In this document: positions 28,648 to 38,013 of the stretch, in pieces
How the letters are laid out: each line of letters opens with the position of its first letter
Position numbering within the stretch: position 1 is the stretch's first letter
From: Aquabacter sp. L1I39
Lineage (GTDB): Bacteria; Pseudomonadota; Alphaproteobacteria; Rhizobiales; Xanthobacteraceae
Reading direction: 5' to 3'
Assembly: GCF_017742835.1 (NCBI RefSeq)
Contig: NZ_CP072392.1
Location: forward strand, 1,321,927-1,385,926
Length of the DNA: 64,000 nt
The notes under the pieces: generated by a model
What the model was told of the DNA's origin: nothing
The model's input: only the letters and a program-made list of their open reading frames with translations
The model's database searches: none
Made by a program: the position numbers and the translations under genes

Positions 28648-29103
28648 ATGGACGCCATAGACCGAAAGATCCTCGCTCTTCTCCAGGAGGATGGGCGCAT
28701 GTCAGTGGCGGAGCTTGCCGAGCGGGTTGGGCTGTCCGCCTCGCCCTGCCTGCGCCGCGTGCGGGCGCTGGAGGCGTCGGGCCTCATCGACCGCTATGTG
28801 GCGGTGCTGAACCAGCGCGCCGCCGGCTTGCCGGTGAGCGTGTTCGTCTCCATCAAGTTGGAGCGCCAGCGCGAGGACGCGCTCGATGCCTTCGCCGCCG
28901 CCATCCGCCGCTGGCCGGAAGTGCTGGAATGCTACCTCATGACCGGGCAGCGGGATTATCTCTTGCGCGTGGTGGTGGCGGACCTGGACAGCTATGAGCG
29001 CTTTTTGAAGATCAAGCTCACCCGGTTGGACGGCATTGCCTCCATCGAAAGCTCGTTCGCCCTGGAACAGGTGAAATATTCCAACGTTCTGCCGCTGGCC
29101 TAG
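28648..29103 (+). CDS. Lrp/AsnC family transcriptional regulator
   Basis: A 151-residue regulator. Residues 1-60 are the winged helix-turn-helix (MDAIDRKILALLQEDGRMSVAELAERVGLSASPCLRRVRALEASGLI), and 65-145 the RAM ligand-binding domain (VFVSIKLERQREDALDAFAAAI... YLLRVVVADLDSYERFL). ATG 28648 gives the standard family length; the frame extends 18 codons upstream without a better site. It is transcribed divergently from the AceE-like gene with 145 bp between the starts, so it most likely controls that gene in response to an amino acid or 2-oxoacid. Confidence 0.88.
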   Translation: MDAIDRKILALLQEDGRMSVAELAERVGLSASPCLRRVRALEASGLIDRYVAVLNQRAAGLPVSVFVSIKLERQREDALDAFAAAIRRWPEVLECYLMTGQRDYLLRVVVADLDSYERFLKIKLTRLDGIASIESSFALEQVKYSNVLPLA

Positions 29104-29187
29104 AGCCGGATCCGATCCCACTGGATCGTCATGCGACCCAATTTGATCGGTGAATCCGTGTCTTTTCAAAATGATAGAGGGTGAGAC

Positions 29188-29982
29188 ATGAGCATCCGGG
29201 TTGGCATCGGCGGCTGGACGTACGAGCCCTGGCGGGGGAGCTTCTACCCCAAGGGCCTGCCCCATGCGCGGGAACTGGAGCATGCCGCGCGCGCCGTCAC
29301 CTCCATCGAGGTGAACGGCACCTTCTACCGCACCCAGACGCCCAAGACCTTCCGCGCCTGGGCGGAGGCGGTGCCGGAGGGCTTCGTCTTCTCCCTGAAG
29401 GCGCCGCGTTATGCCACCAACCGCCGGGTGCTGGCCGAGGCGGGGGAGAGCATCGGCAAGTTCGTGGACAGCGGCCTCGCGGAGCTGGGCGACAAGCTCG
29501 GCCCCATCAACTGGCAGTTCGCCCCCACCAAGGCGTTCGATCCCGACGACTTTGCCGCCTTCCTGGACCTCCTGCCGGAAATGGCCGGCGGGCTCGCCCT
29601 GCGCCATGCAGTGGAGGTGCGCCACGAGAGCTTCTGCTGCCCCGCTTTCCTCGATCTGGTGCGCGCCCGCAACGTGGCGGTGGTGGTGGCGGACAGCCCG
29701 GACTATCCGCAGATCGCCGATGTGACCGCCGACTTCGTCTATGCCCGCCTCCAGGACGCGAAGGCGGAGATCGAGACCGGCTATGAGGCGGCGGCGCTCG
29801 ATGACTGGGCGGACCGCGCGCGGCGTTGGGAAAAGGGCGGGACGCCGGAGGGGTTGAGGACGATCGCGCCTCACCCGGCTGGCACGGCGAAGAAAAAGCG
29901 CGACTGCTTCCTCTATTTCATCAACGGCGCCAAGGAGCGGGCGCCGGCGGCGGCTCAGGCGCTGCTGGGGCGGCTGAAATAG
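29188..29982 (+). CDS. DUF72 family protein (YecE-like)
   Basis: A 264-residue protein with the DUF72 start VGIGGWTYEPWRGSFYPKG and conserved SIEVNGTFYRTQTPKTF, RYATNRRVL and FYFINGAKERAPAAA-like end motifs. The family has a TIM-barrel fold with a deep conserved pocket; its reaction is not established. GAGGGTGAG lies before ATG 29188. It is transcribed in the same direction as the Lrp gene but with an 84-bp gap. Confidence 0.82.
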   Translation: MSIRVGIGGWTYEPWRGSFYPKGLPHARELEHAARAVTSIEVNGTFYRTQTPKTFRAWAEAVPEGFVFSLKAPRYATNRRVLAEAGESIGKFVDSGLAELGDKLGPINWQFAPTKAFDPDDFAAFLDLLPEMAGGLALRHAVEVRHESFCCPAFLDLVRARNVAVVVADSPDYPQIADVTADFVYARLQDAKAEIETGYEAAALDDWADRARRWEKGGTPEGLRTIAPHPAGTAKKKRDCFLYFINGAKERAPAAAQALLGRLK

Positions 29983-30133
29983 ATTGCAGCTGAGAGGCTT
30001 GCTGATGGCGGGACCGCGATCAGCACGAAGGAGGAAGGCAGACCCACATCATCCTCGGCTGAGCTCCTCCAATTGAGGGATGCGGGCTCAAAATGGAGCC
30101 CTAAGCTTCGCAGAGTTCAGCGGAGTCTGGTCT

Positions 30134-30469
30134 ATGAGGGTGGCAATCTCTCTTCTTTTCAGTGTGTTGGCCGTGGGGGCAGGTGCTCGAGCTGAAAGCT
30201 GTTCGGCCGGCGTCGTATGCAACACGCGCTATGAAGCGTGTTCTGCTTATCGATCTCACCCCGTCCTTAAAAATTGTACTTATAAAAATCTGGTCTGTTC
30301 AACGTCTTACCAAGCCGTTCGGATCGGATATTGCTTCGACAGTGGAGAGTGCAACACATCACGCGTCTTGCGCCCCAGTGAAGGGGAAAGAATTATTTTT
30401 CAGCTTGATCCATATAATGTCAAAAGCCGAGGAGACTTCGCTTCCGGCTTGCGCGTTACGTGCGATTAG
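30134..30469 (+). CDS. Small Cys-rich secreted protein of unknown family
   Basis: A 111-residue protein with a clear Sec signal peptide (MRVAISLLFSVLAVGAGARA, cleavage before ESCSAG). The mature part of about 90 residues has eight cysteines (SCSAGVVC, EAC, KNC, LVC, GYC, GEC, VTC), consistent with four disulfides. Base composition here falls to roughly half GC, well below its neighbours, and AAAA/TTTT tracts appear at 30265-30300, suggesting recent acquisition. ATG 30134 follows GGAG. I cannot name the family; a secreted or envelope role is inferred from the signal peptide only. Confidence 0.62.
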   Translation: MRVAISLLFSVLAVGAGARAESCSAGVVCNTRYEACSAYRSHPVLKNCTYKNLVCSTSYQAVRIGYCFDSGECNTSRVLRPSEGERIIFQLDPYNVKSRGDFASGLRVTCD

Positions 30470-30517
30470 GCCTGCATTGGTCTTTGGACCCCCCGGGGGG
30501 GGGCTGACGCCCCTCCT

Positions 30518-30949
30518 CTAATTGATCCGTAGCAGCCGCAGCACCCGGGAGAGCACGGCGAACATCAGGGCCGTGGACCAGCCGAACAGCAGCATGCCGT
30601 TGGCGGCCGTGAGCGGGCCGAGAATGCGCCAGTCGGGCGATGGCAGGATGTCGCCATAGCCGAGCGTGGTGAAGTTCACGAAGGCCAGGTAAAAGGCGTT
30701 TTGCGCGTGGGCCACGGCGCCGACCATCACATAGGACAGGGCCCAGATCCGCACCTGGATGATGTGAGCGAGGGTGAGCACCGCTGCCGTCATCATCATC
30801 ACCACCATGAGCGTCGCGACCTTCCGGTGGGCGGTGAGCCGCGTGGAGGCAACGCGCAGCAGCCGGATCGTGGCCACCGTCGCGATCGCCTGGAGGGCGA
30901 TATTGATGAGGCTTACGATGAGCCCGTACCAGAGTTCCAGCGTGATCAT
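30518..30949 (-). CDS. Small K+ channel-like protein (ion channel 2 family)
   Basis: A 143-residue membrane protein. Two N-terminal helices ([19 protein letters not shown] and [23 protein letters not shown], then [11 protein letters not shown]) precede the pore loop [16 protein letters not shown], which carries the K+ selectivity filter TLGYGD, then a final helix [18 protein letters not shown]. There is no cytoplasmic RCK domain. The frame is open far upstream, but ATG 30949 follows GGGGAG and begins the real protein. Two-TM channels of this kind conduct K+, possibly Na+. Confidence 0.82.
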   Translation of the reverse strand: MITLELWYGLIVSLINIALQAIATVATIRLLRVASTRLTAHRKVATLMVVMMMTAAVLTLAHIIQVRIWALSYVMVGAVAHAQNAFYLAFVNFTTLGYGDILPSPDWRILGPLTAANGMLLFGWSTALMFAVLSRVLRLLRIN

Positions 30950-31087
30950 GAGGTCTCCCCGCCGGGTCCTTCTGCTCAGTTCACGCCGGTTTCGCAACTC
31001 CTCCTCTGCCACGCCGGCGGGAACAAAAGGCCCGCATGCGGGTTGACCGGACAGTTGGGGGGAGATGCGCACAAGGAGGGCAAGCTG

Positions 31088-31348
31088 ATGGACAAGCCCC
31101 ACACCCATCTGGAGGAAGCAGGTGCCGGCGAGGGAACGGCCCTCCTGCAATACTGGTCCTCGTCCCGCTCGGTGAACGCGCCGGACCACTGGCCCGAGCC
31201 CTATGAGTTCCCCACGGTCGATGATGCTGTGACCTTCGCCATGACCCAGCTGCCTTCGGACCACGAGGTGGCGTGGCTGAGGACCCCCGACGGGCGGACG
31301 CTGCGGCCGGACCAGATCCGCCGCCTCTGGGCCATGCGGCGCATGTAA
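31088..31348 (+). CDS. Small hypothetical protein (86 aa)
   Basis: An 86-residue soluble protein, [13 protein letters not shown]... [37 protein letters not shown], without signal peptide or membrane helix. AAGGAGG lies 8 bases before ATG 31088, an unusually strong site that decides the start; the frame upstream has no support. It has compositional bias like its neighbours. No recognisable family. It lies between the K+ channel (divergent) and typA. Confidence 0.62.
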   Translation: MDKPHTHLEEAGAGEGTALLQYWSSSRSVNAPDHWPEPYEFPTVDDAVTFAMTQLPSDHEVAWLRTPDGRTLRPDQIRRLWAMRRM

Positions 31349-31577
31349 AGCCGCAGTGTCGGCCGTTTGGCGCATGTGGCGCGGCAGGCCCGGGGATCTG
31401 GTCTGACGCCGCTCCACATACTCGACCGGCGCTCGTAACGCCCCTGCAATTGGAGCCGCCGCCGCAGGTTGGCGCCACGCAACATTGCTTTGCGGCGGGT
31501 AATGTGTATTTTGCGGCGCAAAATTACGGCAAGCGGGTCCGAGCACGTCGGGCCCGCGTTTTGGTGTTTGGAACCCC

Positions 31578-33404
<1,827 letters not shown>

Positions 33405-33732
33405 TCCAGCCTTTCGGTTTTGTGTGACACCGCCCCCGGTCCGAAAGGGCCGGGGGTGTTTTTTTGCCCCGTGCCGCGCGCCCGTGTCCCTTGCGCCCGC
33501 CTCAAACGTCCGTTGAGTCGGGGGCGTGATGGCCATTTCGTGGCATCAGGGCAGGGGAGGATGCCCCAAGGGGGTGGCGGCGGGGCCAGCAACCATGCGG
33601 CCTCCAGGTTGACGTGCGGCATTTCGTTGACAGTTCGCCCGCTCGCTCCTACCACTGATAAGCCGGCCGGTTTGCAAGAACAGGGTCTTCGGGTGGGGAA
33701 CCGCATCCGTTACCCAAAGGGGATCAAATCGC
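33405..33732. other. Intergenic region between typA and hpf
   Basis: A 328-bp stretch. It starts with the typA terminator (33427-33466). The rest should hold the hpf promoter; TTGACA at 33627-33632 is a possible -35 box, but no clear -10 lies at the right distance. I found no convincing coding frame and no sigma54 GG-N10-GC element at the right spacing. Confidence 0.5.
33427..33466 (+). terminator. Terminator of typA
   Basis: Arms CCCCCGG and CCGGGGG (plus outer ACAC/GTGT) enclose a short GAAA-containing loop and are followed by seven T, 29 bp after the typA stop. Confidence 0.85.
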
Positions 33733-34332
33733 ATGGCTCTACGCGTCTCGGGTAAGAACATCGACGTGGGAGAAGCTCTCCGTCACCGCCTGTCGGATCG
33801 CATCACCGAGGTGCTCTCCAAATATTTCGACGGCGGATGGTCCGGCCATGTCACCGTGGCCCGCGAGGGATCCGGGTATAAGTCCGAGTGCATGCTGCAC
33901 CTGGATTCCGGCGTGAACCTCCAGGCCCATGGCGCGGCCCAGGACGCCAATGCCTGCGCCGATGCTGCCATCGAGAAGATCGAGAAGCGGCTGCGGCGCT
34001 ACCGGCAGCGCGTCAAGGACCGCCATGGCCACGGCAATGTGGTGGGCGTCAATGGCGCCTTTGCCGCCCAGAGCTACGTGCTCGATGTGCCGGACGTGGA
34101 TGCCGAGGAGGAAGAGCTGGAGGGCTGGAGCCCCACCGTGGTGGCCGAGCAGGCCACCAAGCTGCGCAACCTCTCGGTGCGTGACGCGGTGGTGGAGCTG
34201 GAAATCACGGGCGCGCCCGTGGTCGTCTTCCGGCACGCCGGCCATGGCCGCGTGAACGTGGTCTATCGCCGCCCGGACGGGCATGTGGGCTGGGTGGATC
34301 CGGCCGCCTTCTCATCCGAAGAAAAACATTGA
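33733..34332 (+). CDS. hpf: Long-form ribosome hibernation-promoting factor (HPF)
   Basis: A 199-residue protein. Residues 1-100 are the RaiA/YfiA ribosome-binding domain (MALRVSGKNIDVGEALRHRLSDRITEVLSKYF... DANACADAAIEKIEKRLRRYRQRVKDR), and the C-terminal ~60 residues (NLSVRDAVVELEITGAPVVVFRHAGHGRVNVVYRRPDGHVGWV) are the dimerisation domain of the long form that joins 70S into 100S ribosomes in stationary phase. AAAGGGGA precedes ATG 33733. It is followed by ptsN 78 bp on, the usual partner, but no rpoN is in front. Confidence 0.93.
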   Translation: MALRVSGKNIDVGEALRHRLSDRITEVLSKYFDGGWSGHVTVAREGSGYKSECMLHLDSGVNLQAHGAAQDANACADAAIEKIEKRLRRYRQRVKDRHGHGNVVGVNGAFAAQSYVLDVPDVDAEEEELEGWSPTVVAEQATKLRNLSVRDAVVELEITGAPVVVFRHAGHGRVNVVYRRPDGHVGWVDPAAFSSEEKH

Positions 34333-34410
34333 TGGCCGTCGGGCTTCAGGGCAGGCATGAGCCTCGGCCGGCGGCCTGCCCGAGCCCGATGATGCCAGGG
34401 ATAAGCATTC

Positions 34411-34875
34411 ATGCCTCTCGCTGATCTCCTCGCTCCCGAAGCGGTGTTCCCGTCATTGAGGGCGAGCAGCAAGAAGCAAGCTCTCCAGGAGCTTGCCCAT
34501 CAGGCGGCCGCGCTTGTGGACCGCGACCAGCGCGAGGTGTTCGAGACGCTTCTTCAGAGGGAGCGTCTCGGCTCCACCGGCGTTGGCAGCGGCATTGCCA
34601 TCCCGCATGGCAAGCTGCCGGGCCTGCCGAAGCTGTTCGGCGCCTTTGCACGGCTGGAAAAGCCCATCGATTTCGAGGCGCTGGACGGCGAGCCGGTGGA
34701 TCTTATCTTCCTCCTGCTCGCGCCGGAAGCGGCGGGCGCCGATCATCTCAAGGCGCTGGCGCGGGTGGCGCGCATGCTGCGTGACCCGGAAACCGCCGAA
34801 AAGCTGCGCGCCACGCGCGATGCCTCGGCGATCTATACGCTTCTCACCACCACGCCAGCCTCCGACGCCGCCTGA
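34411..34875 (+). CDS. ptsN: PtsN, nitrogen phosphotransferase EIIA
   Basis: A 154-residue PTS EIIA-Ntr protein. The phospho-accepting histidine lies in TGVGSGIAIPHGKLPGL (His about 69). LADLLAPEAVFPSLRASSKKQALQELA is the usual start. In rhizobia this protein receives phosphate from NPr and regulates potassium uptake and nitrogen/carbon balance; kup lies elsewhere in this window but no link is shown. It follows hpf in the same direction. Confidence 0.93.
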   Translation: MPLADLLAPEAVFPSLRASSKKQALQELAHQAAALVDRDQREVFETLLQRERLGSTGVGSGIAIPHGKLPGLPKLFGAFARLEKPIDFEALDGEPVDLIFLLLAPEAAGADHLKALARVARMLRDPETAEKLRATRDASAIYTLLTTTPASDAA

Positions 34876-35011
34876 TCGCGAGCGATCACGTCGGCACGCG
34901 CAGGCTGGGTCGGCACTCGCCCGCGGGCAAGTCTGTCACGAACATCCGGAAGGCGAAGCGCTGCATGGGCCGGCGGGGGAGCGGACGGGCGTCCGCCCCG
35001 GCCGCCGGGTG

Positions 35012-35275
35012 TCAGTGCACGGAAAGCGTCACCAGCGCGTGCTGGCTGGCATTGGCAAGCGCCGCCTCGCGGCTGTCGGTGAGCATGATGGGCGTGCCAT
35101 CGGCCGCATGGAGGGTGAACAGGGTCATGCCCGGCGCGATTTCGGGCGCCTGGGGAAACATCTGCTGCACGTCCTCCGAGCGGATGGTCCGCACATAGGC
35201 GATCTCTCCGCCGCCGAGGCCTGCGAGCGCCTCGGGCGTGATGGTGATGGTGTCGGGGGTGCTCTTCTCGATCAT
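35012..35275 (-). CDS. DUF1150 family protein
   Basis: An 87-residue protein (TITITPEALAGLGGGEIAYVRTIRSEDVQQMFPQ... LFTLHAADGTPIMLTDSREAALANA) that matches DUF1150, a family usually found just downstream of small heat-shock genes in alphaproteobacteria. ATG 35275 follows AGAGGAAG; the frame runs 14 codons further without a site. It lies 51 bp after hsp20 on the same strand and is probably heat-co-induced. Function unknown. Confidence 0.83.
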   Translation of the reverse strand: MIEKSTPDTITITPEALAGLGGGEIAYVRTIRSEDVQQMFPQAPEIAPGMTLFTLHAADGTPIMLTDSREAALANASQHALVTLSVH

Positions 35276-35326
35276 TGTCTCTTCCTCTCTCTCCGCAAAC
35301 GCGTCACGTCGAACCACCGTTCCCCT

Positions 35327-35752
35327 TCACGAGCGGGAGACGATGTCGATACGTTTTGCGAGCCGGGTCGGCTCTGGCCGGACGAGATCGATGGACAGAA
35401 GACCGTTGCGCAGTTCCGCGCCGAGCACATTCATGCCCTCGGCCAGAACAAAGGTGCGCTGGAACTGACGCGCGGCAATCCCCCGGTGCAGGAAGACACG
35501 GCCGTCCACCTCCTCGGTCTGGCGACCGCGAATGGTGAGTTCCTTCTCTTCAAGCGTGATTTCCAGCTGTTCGGACGTAAAGCCTGCCACCGCAAGGGTG
35601 ATGCGCAGCTTCAGCGGCCCGCCGTCGGCGTCGATCCGTTCCACATTGTAGGGGGGATAGCCTTCCGACCCCTTGGTGACCCGGTCGAGCGCCCGCTCAA
35701 CCTCGTCGAAGCCGAGCAGAAACGGGTTCGACAGCGAGGAAATACGCGACAT
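35327..35752 (-). CDS. Hsp20 small heat-shock protein (IbpA-like)
   Basis: A 141-residue chaperone. The alpha-crystallin domain runs from about 38 to 125 (YPPYNVERIDADGGPLKLRITLAVAGFTSEQLEITLEEKELTIRGRQ... FVLAEGMNVLGAELRNGLLSIDL), with a typical N-terminal stretch SRISSLSNPFLLGFDEVERALDRV. It binds unfolding proteins in the cytoplasm. The upstream frame is open, but ATG 35752 has GAGGA at good spacing and is the family start. A sigma32-like promoter and a folded leader lie just upstream, so it should be heat-induced at two levels. DUF1150 follows. Confidence 0.93.
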   Translation of the reverse strand: MSRISSLSNPFLLGFDEVERALDRVTKGSEGYPPYNVERIDADGGPLKLRITLAVAGFTSEQLEITLEEKELTIRGRQTEEVDGRVFLHRGIAARQFQRTFVLAEGMNVLGAELRNGLLSIDLVRPEPTRLAKRIDIVSRS

Positions 35753-35755
35753 GTC

Positions 35756-35812
35756 CAAAGTCCTCGTCAAGCGACTTTGCGGTTCGGAAGATGTCCTATC
35801 CGGCCATCTTCC
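35756..35812 (-). promoter_or_regulatory. ROSE-like RNA thermometer leader of hsp20
   Basis: Two perfect hairpins sit directly before the start codon: CAAAGTC/GACTTTG (35756-35762 with 35773-35779) whose stem and loop cover the GAGGA ribosome-binding site, and GGAAGATG/CATCTTCC (35786-35793 with 35805-35812). ROSE elements of rhizobial small heat-shock genes mask the ribosome-binding site this way; the classical U(U/C)GCU core is only partly matched (GCUUG). Confidence 0.5.
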
Positions 35813-35847
35813 CGCCGGGGCCCTAAGCGGCACCCCGACGCTTCCCG

Positions 35848-35876
35848 ATATGGGGCGCGGGAGGCCGGGGTGCAAG
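35848..35876 (-). promoter_or_regulatory. RpoH (sigma32)-type heat-shock promoter of hsp20
   Basis: On the minus strand CTTG (35876-35873) is followed after exactly 17 bp by CCCCATAT (35855-35848), matching the heat-shock consensus CTTG..CCCCATNT. It would start a leader of about 85-90 nt ahead of hsp20. Confidence 0.75.
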
Positions 35877-35918
35877 GGTGGGGCTTGAGGAGGATGCGGG
35901 GCTTGAGCGGGCGCCCGT

Positions 35919-37988
35919 TCAGGAGGTCGCGCGGGCCCGCGCTAGGGTGGCTAGGCGGGTCTGAACGTCTGGTCCGTCCAGCAGCGTGTCGGCCGCGCCG
36001 TCATAGCGGCGGCGCCAGTTGGGGTGCTCGTCCACCGTGCCCGGCAGGTTGGGCTGCTCGGTGCGCCCGAGCGCATCTTCCAGCGGCACCACCACCAGGG
36101 GGGAGGGGGTGCGGCCGACAAAATCCAGCGCCGCCTTCAGGACGCCATCCGGCTCCTCGGACGCCGGTGCCGTGCCTTCAGCGCCAAGCGCCTGCCAGAG
36201 CGCGGCGCGGTCTGCCTCGCGCTCGGCGCGCTCGTCCGCCTCGGTGCGGCCTTCGCCCAGAAGGCCGAGCGGCGCACGCCAGGTGATGTCGCCGCCGCGC
36301 CACCAGCCATGGACGGTGGGCAGATCATGAGTGCCGGTGACGGCGCTGGCGAGGGTTGAATAGTCGGCGGCGCGCTTGAAGCCCGCGCCCTCCCGCTCGA
36401 ACCACAGCACCTGGAGCCCCAATATGCCACGCCCCGCCAGCGTCTCGCGGAAGCCGAAGGGCACGGTGCCCAGATCCTCGCCCAGCACGATGGCCTGCCG
36501 GCGCTGGGATTCCAGCGCCACCAGCCGGATCATGTCGGCGAACGGATAGGCCAGATAGGCGCCAGCCGCGGGCGGCGCCCCGTCGGGGATGAGCCAGAGG
36601 CGGGACAGGCCCATTACATGGTCGATGCGCACCCCGCCCGCATGGGCCATCACCGCGCCCAGCATGTCGCGGAACATGCCGAACCCGCCATTTACCAGCC
36701 CGCGCGGCGAAAAGGCCGCAAGGCCCCAGCCCTGGCCGATGGAATTGAGGAGATCGGGCGGGGCGCCCACGGTGGCGCCGATGAGCATCTCCTCCTGCCG
36801 TCCCCAGGCCTGGCTGCCGCCGCCATCAGCGCCCACTGCGAGATCCGCGATGAGGCCGATGGGCATGCCGGCGGACCGCGCGGTGTCCTGCGCCGCCTGG
36901 AGGGAGCGGGCGGCCATCCATTGCAGGGCCGCATGGAAGGTCACGGCGTCCGCATGATCCTGCGCGAACCGTTCCACCTCCGGTGACCGGGGATGTCGCA
37001 GCCCTTCCGGCCAGGAGCGCCATTGCCATTTGAACGGGTCGGTGCCGAACTGCGCGGCGTGGAGGGCCTCGAAGCGGGCATGGTCCTCCAGCATTTGCCC
37101 GCCCTCCCGGCGGAAGGCCGCCAGATCCGCCAAGAGGTCGGGGCGCTGGGGCAGAACCTTCGCGCACAGGTGGCGCATGAGGGAGAGCTTCAGGGGGCCG
37201 GCCTTCGGCCAGTCCACCTGCGGGGCGGCCTCCAGCGCCGCCATGTCCGTACCGGCGCCCAGGGTCGCAATGGCGCCCGCCACAGCCTCGGGGCCAAACA
37301 CCACGGCCGGGTCCGCATGAAGGGCGTTCAAGAACAAGCGGCTGGAGGGCGAATAGGGGCTGAAATGGTTGGCGTCGGCGGAAAAGGCAGCATGGACCGG
37401 GCTCATAACCAGCCCTGCGGCGCCCGAACGCGCCGCGTCCGCCGCGAATGCGCCGAGCCCGGTAAAGTCACCGATGCCGCCATCCCCCGTCCGCCGCAGC
37501 CCATAGACCTGCACCGCAAGCGCCCAGAGGCGTGGATCCTGGCGCTGCACAGCGTCCCCCACGCTGAAGCAGCGCTCCGGCGCCACTGCCAGGGTGGTGA
37601 CAACGTCGCCCGCCTCAAGCCGGTGATAGCCTGCATCCCCCAACGCCGGCAGGGGAAGCAGGCCGCCGGCGGCCTCCGCTTCGCCCTCCACCGTGCCACC
37701 GCCTTCCAGCCGGATGCGGTAGCGCACGCGCCCATTCCGCTCCGCGAAGGGCAAGCAGATCGGCGCGCCCGCATCGGCGGTGACGAGAGGCGGGGTCACG
37801 GCCGCCTGCTCGCGCTCCAGGGCGGCGAGGCTTTCGGCCACCTGCGCCTCGGTGGCGGCGGGCAGGCCCAGCGTCGCCAGCAAGGCGCGCAGCACCTCGG
37901 GCGAGACGGTTTGCGGCCGGCCGAACGCGTCCGTCCATTGGGGCGAGAGGCCGGCGCGGGAGGCCAGGCGAGTGAGCGCGTCGGTCAT
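35919..37988 (-). CDS. malQ: 4-alpha-glucanotransferase (amylomaltase)
   Basis: A 689-residue GH77 enzyme that transfers maltooligosaccharide units. The catalytic core shows GLRRTGDGGIGDFTGL, SPVHAAFSADANHFSPYSPSSRLFLN, the nucleophile region GGVRIDHVMGLSRLWLIP, acid ILGEDLGTVP and the end motif TGTHDLPTVHGWWRG. About 140 N-terminal residues precede the GH77 core, as in the longer E. coli-type MalQ. ATG 37988 was chosen because the upstream frame is antisense-like sequence within glgX. It is the last gene of treS-glgB-glgX-malQ, so it probably recycles linear glucans released by GlgX. Confidence 0.9.
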   Translation of the reverse strand: MTDALTRLASRAGLSPQWTDAFGRPQTVSPEVLRALLATLGLPAATEAQVAESLAALEREQAAVTPPLVTADAGAPICLPFAERNGRVRYRIRLEGGGTVEGEAEAAGGLLPLPALGDAGYHRLEAGDVVTTLAVAPERCFSVGDAVQRQDPRLWALAVQVYGLRRTGDGGIGDFTGLGAFAADAARSGAAGLVMSPVHAAFSADANHFSPYSPSSRLFLNALHADPAVVFGPEAVAGAIATLGAGTDMAALEAAPQVDWPKAGPLKLSLMRHLCAKVLPQRPDLLADLAAFRREGGQMLEDHARFEALHAAQFGTDPFKWQWRSWPEGLRHPRSPEVERFAQDHADAVTFHAALQWMAARSLQAAQDTARSAGMPIGLIADLAVGADGGGSQAWGRQEEMLIGATVGAPPDLLNSIGQGWGLAAFSPRGLVNGGFGMFRDMLGAVMAHAGGVRIDHVMGLSRLWLIPDGAPPAAGAYLAYPFADMIRLVALESQRRQAIVLGEDLGTVPFGFRETLAGRGILGLQVLWFEREGAGFKRAADYSTLASAVTGTHDLPTVHGWWRGGDITWRAPLGLLGEGRTEADERAEREADRAALWQALGAEGTAPASEEPDGVLKAALDFVGRTPSPLVVVPLEDALGRTEQPNLPGTVDEHPNWRRRYDGAADTLLDGPDVQTRLATLARARATS

Positions 37989-38013
37989 GCGCAAGGTCCT
38001 TCGGGATGGTCGA

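Noticed and set aside
30490-30512. GC-only palindromic run near CCCCCCGGGGGGGGG
   Set aside because: Lies in a short gap between convergent genes; it may aid termination, but there is no T-run and simple-sequence drift is enough to explain it.
33640-33732. Sigma54 promoter before hpf
   Set aside because: GG and GC elements occur but not at the required ten-base separation.
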